Below are positions 9,371 to 17,692 of a stretch of DNA of 64,000 bases, piece after piece. The DNA lies in the NCBI RefSeq assembly GCF_013184495.1, contig NZ_JAAOIY010000002.1:422259-486258 (forward strand), written 5' to 3'. The notes under the pieces were generated by a model that had not been told where the DNA came from, made no database searches, and saw nothing but the letters and a program-made list of their open reading frames with translations. Within the stretch, counting starts at the first letter, position 1; each line of letters opens with the position of its first letter. Both the position numbers and the translations under genes were made by a program. This DNA is from Sporosarcina jiandibaonis (GTDB lineage Bacteria; Bacillota; Bacilli; Bacillales_A; Planococcaceae).

Positions 9371-10762
9371 TTACGGAACGTTATTGCGGGATAGATTCAG
9401 CGGTTTTGTAGCAGGCCCTTCGAGAACGGAACCGTCTTTTCTGAAGCGTGAGCCGTGACACGGGCAATCCCATGTTTCTTCAGCATTATTCCACCGCGTT
9501 CTACAACCCATATGTGTACAGATTGGCGCTTCTCTCCTTGTAATATGTCCGATTGCGAATTCTTTGGTGACTAGCCCGGTTAATTTTAATGCTTGAAGTA
9601 CAAATGCCCCGAATCCAGTACGACTTGGCGCGAATAGGGGAGTCGCGCGGTTCTTTTTCCCGACAATTTGATCGCTAATAATTCTTGCGCAAGCTAGCGA
9701 GTTTGAAAGTCCCCATTTTCTGTACCCCGTACTTAAATAGATATGAGGCATGTCAGAAGATATTATTCCGGCATAAGGAATTATGTCAGGCGTCCCAGGA
9801 TCTTGCGCTGACCAACCCAGCTTAGTTCTAGATAGTTTAAAAGTGTCCTCCATATCATCATATAAACGAGTGTAATGCGCTTCCGTATTTTCTTTCATTC
9901 CCGCAGGATGGCTCGCGCCTGATAGTAGAATATAAGTTTTTCCGTCAATTTTCGCAGTTCGAACAGATCTTTTCGGCGAATCAACGGAAATATACTGTCC
10001 TTGCAACGCCATATCCGCCTCGGCAGAAACAATATAAGAACGATCAACGGTTAGCTTCATAACTTGAATACCTCGAAGTGCTTCAATGGGATAATGCGTA
10101 CATAAAACGAGTTCATTGAAATGGACCGTATTACCGGTTTTAGTCGTCAAGTATTTACTGTTGAAATCCATTTCGATAACATCTGTATATTCGAAAATTC
10201 GTGCACCGGCTTCGACTGCCAATCGTGCCAACTTCTGTCCAAATCGCACTGGATGTATTTGGCTTTCATTTTTCAAAGTCAGAGTTGCATCAAAGGGAAT
10301 AGGCAGCTCTGAATTTCTGCCGAGTTCCCCGGGAATGCCGATTTCTTGATAAGCGTCAAATTCTCTCCGAAGTTCTTGGGTGCCGAAATTCGATTGAGAA
10401 TAAAGAATGGAGTTCGCGGTCCTTAATTCTTCATCCGAGGCGATTGATTGTCCGAAATGAACTGCTTCTTTATTCACTTCGTAATATAGTTTTGCTGCAT
10501 CTAGTCCAAACTTTTTAATTAGATTCGCATAAACGATATTATGTTGGACGGTCAGTTTACCTGTGGAATTTCCCGTCGCTCCTTCTAAAATCAGGTTTTT
10601 CTCTAGAAGAATGACATCTTTTCCTTCCATTGCGAGGAAATAGGCATTCGCGATTCCACTCAAACCGCCACCGACAATGCAAACATCGCAATGTCGATCT
10701 TCCTCAAGTGAAGGATAATCGTCACGTGGATAAGCAGTTCGAAGCCATAATGATTTCGACAT
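9371..10762 (-). CDS. FAD-dependent oxidoreductase with C-terminal Rieske [2Fe-2S] domain (YhfW-like)
   Basis: A DadA-type amine/amino-acid oxidoreductase fused to a Rieske cluster domain, probably cytoplasmic. The FAD dinucleotide site is VCIVGGGLSGIANAYFLA (about residues 27-44). The Rieske domain at the C-terminus has CTHMGC and CPCHGS, giving the two Cys and two His ligands. It is 463 residues, somewhat shorter than B. subtilis YhfW at about 509. The natural electron donor and substrate are not known from sequence. The ATG at 10762 has AAAAAGGAGG upstream. It is divergent from a DsbA-like gene, with about 95 bases between them. Confidence 0.88.
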   Translation of the reverse strand: MSKSLWLRTAYPRDDYPSLEEDRHCDVCIVGGGLSGIANAYFLAMEGKDVILLEKNLILEGATGNSTGKLTVQHNIVYANLIKKFGLDAAKLYYEVNKEAVHFGQSIASDEELRTANSILYSQSNFGTQELRREFDAYQEIGIPGELGRNSELPIPFDATLTLKNESQIHPVRFGQKLARLAVEAGARIFEYTDVIEMDFNSKYLTTKTGNTVHFNELVLCTHYPIEALRGIQVMKLTVDRSYIVSAEADMALQGQYISVDSPKRSVRTAKIDGKTYILLSGASHPAGMKENTEAHYTRLYDDMEDTFKLSRTKLGWSAQDPGTPDIIPYAGIISSDMPHIYLSTGYRKWGLSNSLACARIISDQIVGKKNRATPLFAPSRTGFGAFVLQALKLTGLVTKEFAIGHITRREAPICTHMGCRTRWNNAEETWDCPCHGSRFRKDGSVLEGPATKPLNLSRNNVP

Positions 10763-10857
10763 CCAAAAAAGCCTCCTTTTTGAACTTTAGTGCAGGCATA
10801 TACATTGTTACCTTAATTCAAAGAATTTATGATAAATAAAAGGAGAGGTGTTCACCA

Positions 10858-11565
10858 ATGAAAATTGAAGTATGGTCCGATTACGTTTGTCCTTTTTGCT
10901 ACATCGGCAAACGCAGATTTGAAGAAGCTTTGGAGAAAACGGGTCTAGGGGATAAAGTGGAAGTTGTCTTCAAAGCGTATGAACTTGGCCCGAATGCTCC
11001 GGCAACAACAGATGAAACAATGCAAGAATCACTTGCAGAGAAATATAATATAAGCGTAGAAGAAGCGAAAAGAATGACCGATAATGTCGTCGTGCAAGCG
11101 GAGACTGTTGGACTAAAGTACAATTTCGATACGATGCATCCAGCGAACACGTTCAATGCCCACCGTCTTGCAAAACTTGCTGAACAAGAGGGGCTTGGAG
11201 AAAAGATGACTGAGGAATTACTCCATGCATATTTTATTGAATCAAAACGAATTGGCTTAGATGATGTGCTTATCGATATTTGTGAAAATGTAGGCATTTC
11301 AAAAGAAAGGGCAGAACAAGTCCTTCATTCGGAGGAGTTCGCGGATGATGTGAAGGCAGATATTACCGAAGCAGGGCAAATTGGCGTTCAAGGCGTGCCG
11401 TTTTTCGTCATTAATCGTAAATATGCGATATCCGGGGCACAACCCGCTGAAACCTTTGCCGAGGCGCTTCAAAAAGTTGCCGAAGAAGAAGGCATTCAAC
11501 CTAAGCTTACAATTTTAAACAGCGATGCAAACGGCGCTTGTAAAGACGATAATTGCGACATATGA
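10858..11565 (+). CDS. DsbA-family oxidoreductase, FrnE-like
   Basis: Thioredoxin-fold protein of the DsbA/FrnE/2-hydroxychromene-2-carboxylate isomerase group, 235 residues. The N-terminus MKIEVWSDYVCPFCYIGKRR carries the CPFC redox motif (residues 11-14). The conserved late segment GVQGVPFFVI contains the cis-proline loop. There is no signal peptide, so it acts in the cytoplasm, as FrnE proteins do, with a likely role in thiol redox or oxidative stress. A strong AAGGAGAGGTG ribosome site precedes the ATG. The C-terminus ends with a Cys pair region (GACKDDNCDI) that could be a second redox or metal site (inference). Confidence 0.9.
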   Translation: MKIEVWSDYVCPFCYIGKRRFEEALEKTGLGDKVEVVFKAYELGPNAPATTDETMQESLAEKYNISVEEAKRMTDNVVVQAETVGLKYNFDTMHPANTFNAHRLAKLAEQEGLGEKMTEELLHAYFIESKRIGLDDVLIDICENVGISKERAEQVLHSEEFADDVKADITEAGQIGVQGVPFFVINRKYAISGAQPAETFAEALQKVAEEEGIQPKLTILNSDANGACKDDNCDI

Positions 11566-11603
11566 AAAACGGACATGCGGTTTTAAAGCCGCATGTCCGT
11601 TTT
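11566..11603. terminator. Bidirectional terminator between the DsbA-like gene and yceI
   Basis: A 15-bp perfect stem (AAAACGGACATGCGG and its complement) with an 8-base loop and T tracts either way, between convergent genes. Confidence 0.93.
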
Positions 11604-11611
11604 CATTTATA

Positions 11612-12139
11612 TTACTGTGCAGGGTTTACTTGCACTTCAATTGTAATCGTAATATCATCGCCGACAAGAACGCCGCCAGCTTCAAGCGTTTGGTTCCATG
11701 TCAGGCCAAATTCTTTTCTTGAAATTTTACCTTCAACTTCAAAAGCAACAACATCCACGCCCCATGGATTTTTTCCGCTGCCCTCGTAAACAGCTTTGAA
11801 CGTTTCTTGTTTCGTAACGCCTTTAACCGTCATATCTCCTGTAATCTCATATTCATTGTCGCCAGACTTAACGATATTAGTAGAGACAAACGATAGATTC
11901 GGATATGTTTCAACATCGAAAAAGTCCGCCGAACGAAGGTGGTTGTCGCGATCATCGCTGTTTGTATGAATTGTCGCCGCGTCAATTTTGAAATTTATGC
12001 TAGCCCCTGTCAAATCTTCAGGATTCCCTTCAATCGTGCCTTCGACTCCCGTGAAACGTCCGCGCACCTTTGAAACCATCATATGTCTTACAGAAAACCC
12101 GACGTTTGAATGCGAAGCATCTACTACCCATTTACTCAT
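11612..12139 (-). CDS. YceI-family lipocalin-like protein
   Basis: YceI-fold protein of 175 residues. The family binds isoprenoid-type ligands in a beta-barrel; the physiological role in Bacilli is not settled. The start is the ATG at 12139 (MSKWVVDASHSNVGFSVRHM) because AAAGGAGG lies just upstream and the N-terminus then matches the family. A longer frame to 12205 has no ribosome site. There is no signal peptide, so it is probably cytoplasmic. Characteristic segments are SADFFDVETYPNLSFVST and KEFGLTWNQTLEAGGVLVGD. It is a single gene, closed by the shared terminator. Confidence 0.92.
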   Translation of the reverse strand: MSKWVVDASHSNVGFSVRHMMVSKVRGRFTGVEGTIEGNPEDLTGASINFKIDAATIHTNSDDRDNHLRSADFFDVETYPNLSFVSTNIVKSGDNEYEITGDMTVKGVTKQETFKAVYEGSGKNPWGVDVVAFEVEGKISRKEFGLTWNQTLEAGGVLVGDDITITIEVQVNPAQ

Positions 12140-12377
12140 GTTAAAATTCCTCCTTTTATTTTTGAAGCTATCATCTACTATAAAGGGAGAGTATCTTGAA
12201 TTCAAGCTATTTGTTTTAATTAATTATAGATCTCTAAAAAAAGCAGCGTTATCACTATTTCCCTCGTCCAAAGGTAGTCAGAAAGAAGTGTTCTTTTTCT
12301 TTCAATAAACAATCCTTGTCAAATAAACAATTTCCAAGCATACTAATAGAGGTGAAAGGCTAATTTGAAAGGACTGG

Positions 12378-13310
12378 ATGTTGATGTCAAAGCATCAGTG
12401 GTATAAAGATTTACAAGGGAAAATTAAACACGGTGTACTCCGAATCGATGAACCTTTATGCAAATATACGATGACGAAGCTTGGCGGTTCCGCCGACATT
12501 CTTGTCATCCCAACTACAATAGATGAAACAGAAGCTACCGTGCGTTATGCCCATGAGCATGACATTCCGCTGCTCCTTCTTGGAAATGGATCCAATATGG
12601 TCGTGCGGGACGGCGGAGTCAGAGGAATTGTTCTTCATTTATCAAAACTTAATCAAATAAAAATCGAAGGCACTTCTGTTCACGCAGAAGGCGGCGCGAA
12701 TATTTTCGACGTGTCCCGACTTGCGGGCGCAAAGTCATTAACTGGTTTCGAATTTGCTTGCGGCATTCCAGGATCAGTAGGCGGCGCGATGGCGATGAAT
12801 GCCGGGGCGTACGGCGGGGAAATTAAAGACATTATCGTCCAAGTAACCGTGCTCACAAAAGAAGGGAAGCGCATCGTTCTTTCCAAAGAGGAGCTAGAAC
12901 TTGGCTATCGCCAAAGCATTATTACGAAAAAAGGCTATTATGTTCTATCGGCAGATTTCAAACTTGAAGTCGGCAGCCAAGAAGAAATCAACGCCAAAAT
13001 GGCAGACCTTACTTACCAAAGAGAATCCAAACAGCCTCTTGAATTCCCATCAGCGGGTAGCGTTTTTAAACGTCCGCCTGGCTACTTTGCGGGAAAACTC
13101 ATTCAAGACAGCGGACTCCAAGGAAGAGGATTCGGCGGAGCAGAAGTATCCGTCAAACATGCAGGTTTCATCGTCAATAAAAACAACGCAACTGCTTCGG
13201 ACTATATACAAACCATTGAAATGGTAAAAGCCGAAGTCAAAAAGAACTTCGGCGTAGACCTTGAACTCGAAGTGAAAATCGTTGGAGAAGAAAAAGAGGC
13301 AATTGACTAA
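12378..13310 (+). CDS. murB: UDP-N-acetylenolpyruvoylglucosamine reductase
   Basis: MurB is the FAD-dependent, NADPH-using enzyme that makes UDP-MurNAc for peptidoglycan synthesis. The 310 residues fit the family. FAD-binding segments are LLGNGSNMVVRDGG and ACGIPGSVGGAMAMNAGAYG. The catalytic-domain motif SAGSVFKRPPGYFAGKLIQ holds the active-site Ser, and HAGFIVN is near the C-terminus. Two in-frame ATGs compete for the start, 12378 and 12384; AAAGGA at 12369-12374 suits the second slightly better. It stands alone, with its own terminator. Confidence 0.96.
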   Translation: MLMSKHQWYKDLQGKIKHGVLRIDEPLCKYTMTKLGGSADILVIPTTIDETEATVRYAHEHDIPLLLLGNGSNMVVRDGGVRGIVLHLSKLNQIKIEGTSVHAEGGANIFDVSRLAGAKSLTGFEFACGIPGSVGGAMAMNAGAYGGEIKDIIVQVTVLTKEGKRIVLSKEELELGYRQSIITKKGYYVLSADFKLEVGSQEEINAKMADLTYQRESKQPLEFPSAGSVFKRPPGYFAGKLIQDSGLQGRGFGGAEVSVKHAGFIVNKNNATASDYIQTIEMVKAEVKKNFGVDLELEVKIVGEEKEAID

Positions 13311-13364
13311 CTAGTCACGCGTCCATTTTTCTGATTCAAAATCAAAATTAAAAACATAAATGAA

Positions 13365-13394
13365 GCCCGAATTCGCATAAGAATTCGGGCTCTT
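13365..13394 (+). terminator. Terminator of murB
   Basis: 10-bp perfect stem GCCCGAATTC / GAATTCGGGC with a 6-base loop, then TCTTTT. Confidence 0.9.
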
Positions 13395-13433
13395 TTAGAT
13401 ATTCTCGGCCCGGATGAAGTACAACGTGTATGT

Positions 13434-13452
13434 CCGGAACGGAAATCAACGA
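13434..13452 (+). repeat. 3' remnant of the GC-rich intergenic element seen at 41.6 kb
   Basis: The 19 bases CCGGAACGGAAATCAACGA match the right end of the element at 41587-41715 exactly. The rest of that element is absent here, so this looks like a decayed copy. Confidence 0.6.
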
Positions 13453-13455
13453 ATT

Positions 13456-13496
13456 AAAAAAACGAGCACCTGAATAATGTATAATTCAAGTACTCG
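13456..13496 (-). terminator. Terminator of the minus-strand Usp gene
   Basis: On the minus strand a 13-bp stem (two pairs are G-U) with an 8-base loop is followed by seven T. On the plus strand the same two positions are C-A mismatches, so it works in one direction. Confidence 0.75.
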
Positions 13497-13534
13497 AAAA
13501 TGTTATAAACGTTGGACAAATGTCCACAACGAAT

Positions 13535-14212
13535 TCAATTTACTTTTTTATTTTCCTGAATCAACGAAGGATTAGCAACCAGATCATCAGTTATATGAAC
13601 CTGGCACATCTTATGGTTGCTAAAGAACTTGAAAATTCCATTGTTAAAATCAGTGCCGATTTCTTTAAAGAAAATCCCCTTATAACACGCATCTTTAGAC
13701 AAGGTGAATTTCACGCGATAATCCTCGCCTTCCTTAACTAAATAAGCACGGACGCCCTTTTCGAACATCCCTTCAATTTCATCTTTTATAGAACGGTCAA
13801 CGGAAACAACGTGGAAATCGACAAAAGTAATTTCACGCAATAACACATTCATGAAAGATCCCTTCGTAATTTCTTCCCATCTGCTCTGTGCAGTTTGTCC
13901 GATAATAATTTGCGTAATATTATGCTCATGCGCAACTTCCGCAATCACTTTAGCAGACGGACGTTTTTCGCTGTCGCGAATAATAAATTCATCAATATCC
14001 AATTCCTCCGCAAGTGCTTGCCAGCGTTCCACATAATCGGATTTCTCAGCATCGAACTCGTCGAAAGGAAGGGGATCCACGGTTAAAATATAAATTGGAC
14101 AATTCATGATACTCGCCATTTTATGTCCTCGTCTTATGAGACGTTCACCATTTGGACCGTAGTAGACACAAACGAGTATAGCCTCGTCCATACGACCTTT
14201 TACCTTGCCCAT
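13535..14212 (-). CDS. Universal-stress/KdpD-type sensor-domain protein
   Basis: Protein of 225 residues whose first 140 residues form a Usp-like nucleotide-binding domain of the kind found inside KdpD: ILVCVYYGPNGERLIRRG, ILTVDPLPFDEFDAEKSDY and IIIGQTAQSRWEEI. No histidine kinase part is present, so it is a stand-alone version. The C-terminal 85 residues are unlike anything I recognise. The ATG at 14212 is chosen over GTG at 14224 because AGAGGTGA sits eight bases before it. It is divergent from the mrp operon, and given KdpD's link to K+ a role in ion stress is possible (inference). Confidence 0.75.
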   Translation of the reverse strand: MGKVKGRMDEAILVCVYYGPNGERLIRRGHKMASIMNCPIYILTVDPLPFDEFDAEKSDYVERWQALAEELDIDEFIIRDSEKRPSAKVIAEVAHEHNITQIIIGQTAQSRWEEITKGSFMNVLLREITFVDFHVVSVDRSIKDEIEGMFEKGVRAYLVKEGEDYRVKFTLSKDACYKGIFFKEIGTDFNNGIFKFFSNHKMCQVHITDDLVANPSLIQENKKVN

Positions 14213-14224
14213 GGTGGTATTCAC

Positions 14225-14523
14225 CTCTTGTTTAATTATAGTCTTTCCATAATCATGAACGAAAACTTTCCTGTATATGAAAACTTAACTAGTATATATG
14301 ATATTGCCGAATAGGACAAGTTGATTGATCAAAATGCTTCTAAGTGCGAACAAAGCGATTTTAGTGTATAATTTCCACTGTACATTAGTAACCCTAGGCA
14401 GAAAAACCACTTAATAACATATGTCGATATTTGAAGTCCTCTATGGCATCCTATTATGCGCTCAGTCACCGCATGAGTCAAGCTTTCTTTATAATTCAAA
14501 AGTTTTAGATTGGAGGTAAGCAT
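14225..14523. other. Gap between the Usp gene and mrpA
   Basis: About 300 AT-rich bases. Two TATAAT sequences (14367-14372 and 14490-14495) are possible -10 boxes for mrp, but neither has a good -35 at the right spacing. GGAGG at 14513-14517 is the mrpA ribosome site. Confidence 0.4.
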
Positions 14524-16938
14524 TTGTTAACAATATTAATGGCAATACTTATTCCCTTTATTGCTGCTATCCTCATTCCATTCATATATAAATTCATCCC
14601 ACGTATTAATATTGGTTGGTTCGTACTCGTTGTTCCTATTTTATTATTTATAGGGTTGGTCAGATACGTCCCCTCTGTTGCCGCTGGCGAAACATACATA
14701 AAAACAATATCTTGGATTCCTTCCGCAGGTATTAATTTCACTACATATTTGGATGGTCTTAGTTTAATATTCGGACTCCTGATTACGGGAGTGGGAAGTC
14801 TTGTTATTCTTTATTCGATTTATTATTTGTCCGATCGGGAGTCGTTAGGACATTTCTATGTGTATTTACTCTTGTTCATGGGCGCTATGCTCGGCGTAGT
14901 ATTTTCGGATAATATGATGGTGCTCTACGTTTTTTGGGAATTAACGAGCATTTCATCTTTCTTATTGATTGCATTTTGGTACCACCGGAAACAATCCAGA
15001 TACGGCGCGCAAAAGTCCTTGCTCATCACAGTTACAGGCGGATTGGCGATGCTTATCGGGTTTGTCATGTTGTATGCGATGACTGGAACATTCAGCATTA
15101 GAGAAAATATCGCAGCGATAGGGGATTTTACGAATCACCCATTATTTGTCGCGGCTTTAGTTCTCGTTTTACTCGGTGCATTTACGAAATCCGCACAATT
15201 TCCTTTCCATATCTGGTTACCAGACGCGATGGAAGCACCGACACCAGTGAGTGCTTATTTACACTCAGCAACAATGGTAAAGGCTGGTATCTATTTAGTC
15301 GCACGATTTACAACGATATTCGGCGGTGAAGAAGTATGGTTTTATGCCGTCAGCGGTATCGGACTGCTTACTTTGTTTTGGGGTTCATTAAACGCGATCA
15401 GACAGACTGATTTAAAAGCGCTGTTAGCCTATTCGACAATTAGTCAACTCGGGTTAGTGATGAGTTTGTTTGGACTGGGCTCTGTAGCACTAAACGCCGG
15501 CGTTTCCTCGGATTCAATTCTGTATACGCAAGCAACTTTCGCTGCATTGTTTCATTTAATCAACCATTCAACTTTCAAAGGCGCACTCTTCATGGTCGTC
15601 GGAATTGTCGACCATAATGTCGGTACACGTGACGTTCGAAGACTCGGGGGACTAATGTCTCTTATGCCTGTGACATTTTCAATCGCGCTGATCGGAAGTT
15701 TTTCAATGGCCGGATTGCCGCCGTTTAATGGTTTTCTTAGTAAGGAAATGTTTTTTGAAGCGATGTTAATGATGCGCGATTTCGATGTCTTATCAATTCG
15801 TTCATTGGGAACTATTTTTCCGATTGTCGCATGGATAGCCAGCATCTTTACGTTTGTTTACAGTATGATCATTGTTTTTCAAACGTTTTTCGGCGAACAT
15901 CAACCGGATCGACTGGACAGAAAAGCGCATGAAGCTTCAAAGGGAATGCTGATCGCGCCATCTGTTTTGGCAGTACTTGTGGTTGGAATTTTCTTTTTTC
16001 CGAATATCATCGGAAACTATTTGTTGCGACCTGCGATGGCCGCGATCTATCCGACTTTCTTGGATGTTGATCAGTTAACACCCCATATTTCGGCCTGGCA
16101 CGGACTGAAAAACAATATGCCGCTTCTCATGACAATCGGCGTGGTGATTATCGGGTTTTTATTGTACATTTCTTTGCATCGTTGGCGTTCGCTATATTCA
16201 GTTGGTCCGATGCTTTGGAATTTGGACACGCTTTATAATTGGTCTTTGAAGCAAATGGAAAGCAGCTCAACCGCAATCACGAATTATTATATGTCAGGAC
16301 ATCTTCGCGATTATCTTACATATATATTCGGATTCTTTCTGTTTGCGGTGGGTGGGAGTCTAGTGTTACTCGGCGGTTTTTCATTTGACGTTTCAAACGA
16401 CGCGCCTATATTGATCAATGAAGTGATTCTAGTCTTAGTCATGGCGATTGCTGCTGTGTGCATCGTCTTCGTTCCATCGCGTGTCACAGCCATTTTATTG
16501 AACGGCGTTCTGGGCTATTCAATCGCATTGTTTTTTGTCATATTCCGTGCACCTGATTTGGCTTTGACGCAAATTGTTGTCGAGACGGTGACGACTGCAT
16601 TATTCCTTTTATGCTTTTATTTCTTGCCGGAATTAAAGCGAGAAAAATCGGTTCGTTCATCGAAAATCCTGAATGGAATTATCGCAATCTCTGCTGGTGT
16701 GCTTGTCACGGTTATTGCGCTTTCAGTTCAAGGCAATAAATTATTCGATTCTATCTCGATTTATTTTGAAAATGCGTATGAATTAACAGGCGGTAAAAAT
16801 ATCGTCAATACGATTTTAGGAGATTTTCGTGCGTTCGATACGATGCTGGAAGTCGTCGTGCTTTTCATCGCTGGTATTGGTGTGTATACATTGATTAAAC
16901 TCAAGGCGAGGAAGGGGGAACGAGACGTTGAAGACTAA
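14524..16938 (+). CDS. mrpA: Na+/H+ antiporter subunit A
   Basis: Largest subunit of the Mrp antiporter, homologous to the NuoL-type proton channel subunits of complex I. It takes part in Na+ (and other cation) export driven by proton entry. The 804 residues, with some twenty membrane segments, match the family. Conserved segments include FWELTSISSFLLIAFWYHR, PFHIWLPDAMEAPTPVSAYL and FKGALFMVVGIVDHN. The C-terminal part corresponds to the extra MrpA domain (DLALTQIVVETVTTALF). The start is TTG at 14524, seven bases after GGAGG. It is the first of seven overlapping genes. Confidence 0.97.
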   Translation: MLTILMAILIPFIAAILIPFIYKFIPRINIGWFVLVVPILLFIGLVRYVPSVAAGETYIKTISWIPSAGINFTTYLDGLSLIFGLLITGVGSLVILYSIYYLSDRESLGHFYVYLLLFMGAMLGVVFSDNMMVLYVFWELTSISSFLLIAFWYHRKQSRYGAQKSLLITVTGGLAMLIGFVMLYAMTGTFSIRENIAAIGDFTNHPLFVAALVLVLLGAFTKSAQFPFHIWLPDAMEAPTPVSAYLHSATMVKAGIYLVARFTTIFGGEEVWFYAVSGIGLLTLFWGSLNAIRQTDLKALLAYSTISQLGLVMSLFGLGSVALNAGVSSDSILYTQATFAALFHLINHSTFKGALFMVVGIVDHNVGTRDVRRLGGLMSLMPVTFSIALIGSFSMAGLPPFNGFLSKEMFFEAMLMMRDFDVLSIRSLGTIFPIVAWIASIFTFVYSMIIVFQTFFGEHQPDRLDRKAHEASKGMLIAPSVLAVLVVGIFFFPNIIGNYLLRPAMAAIYPTFLDVDQLTPHISAWHGLKNNMPLLMTIGVVIIGFLLYISLHRWRSLYSVGPMLWNLDTLYNWSLKQMESSSTAITNYYMSGHLRDYLTYIFGFFLFAVGGSLVLLGGFSFDVSNDAPILINEVILVLVMAIAAVCIVFVPSRVTAILLNGVLGYSIALFFVIFRAPDLALTQIVVETVTTALFLLCFYFLPELKREKSVRSSKILNGIIAISAGVLVTVIALSVQGNKLFDSISIYFENAYELTGGKNIVNTILGDFRAFDTMLEVVVLFIAGIGVYTLIKLKARKGERDVED

Positions 16939-17350
16939 TGATGTCATTTTGCGTACAGTAACAAAAGCTGTTGTTTTCATCATTTTAACTTTTGGCGTGG
17001 AGCTGTTTTTCGCCGGTCATAATAGCCCGGGCGGCGGCTTTATCGGAGGTCTTGTTCTTTCGTCTGCCTTAGTCTTATTGTTTTTGGTGCATGATATCGA
17101 AACTGTTCAACAAGGTATCCCGGTTGATTTCAAGAAGGTTGCGGCCGTCGGCGTTATTTTTGCAGTCGGGACGGGTGTAGGGGCGGTTTTATTTGGCGCA
17201 GCTTTTTTAACTCAAACATTCGGCGTTTTTCATTTGCCGGTGTTCGGTGATACAGAATTAGCGACCGTTGTTTTATTTGAAGTAGGGGTTGCGTTGACAG
17301 TTGTCGGAACAGTTGTAACGATCATATTAAGTATTAGTGAGGATGTGTAG
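16928..17350 (+). CDS. mrpB: Na+/H+ antiporter subunit B
   Basis: MnhB-type membrane subunit of 140 residues with four predicted helices. The conserved segment FFAGHNSPGGGFIGGLVLSSA is diagnostic for MrpB. It starts with TTG inside the end of mrpA (11-base overlap) after GAAGGGGGAACG, so translation is probably coupled. All seven Mrp subunits are needed for activity in studied Bacilli. Confidence 0.96.
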   Translation: MKTNDVILRTVTKAVVFIILTFGVELFFAGHNSPGGGFIGGLVLSSALVLLFLVHDIETVQQGIPVDFKKVAAVGVIFAVGTGVGAVLFGAAFLTQTFGVFHLPVFGDTELATVVLFEVGVALTVVGTVVTIILSISEDV

Positions 17351-17353
17351 CAG

Positions 17354-17692
17354 GTGGAAACGTTAATAACGATTCTGGTTGGAATACTTGTGACCGTAGC
17401 TGTCTACTTGCTACTGTCCCGGAGTTTGATACGAATAATAGTAGGAAGTGCTGTGTTATCTCATGCGGTCCATCTTTTATTAATGGTGATGGGCGGGTTG
17501 AAAAAAGGAAGTGCGCCGCTATTAGATGAAAATGCGACTAGCTATACGGATCCGCTTCCGCAAGCGCTCATTTTGACAGCGATTGTGATTAGCTTTGCGG
17601 TTACTGCATTTTTGTTGGTGCTTGGGTATCGAACGTATAAAGAAACTGGTTTGGACGATTCCAAGGAACTGCGGGGTTTTACAGATGAATAA
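17354..17692 (+). CDS. mrpC: Na+/H+ antiporter subunit C
   Basis: NuoK-like membrane subunit of 112 residues with three helices. The central segment VGSAVLSHAVHLLLMVMG and the later DPLPQALILTAIVISFAVTA are typical of MrpC. It starts with GTG three bases after mrpB and has only a weak ribosome site, which suggests coupling to mrpB translation. Confidence 0.96.
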   Translation: METLITILVGILVTVAVYLLLSRSLIRIIVGSAVLSHAVHLLLMVMGGLKKGSAPLLDENATSYTDPLPQALILTAIVISFAVTAFLLVLGYRTYKETGLDDSKELRGFTDE

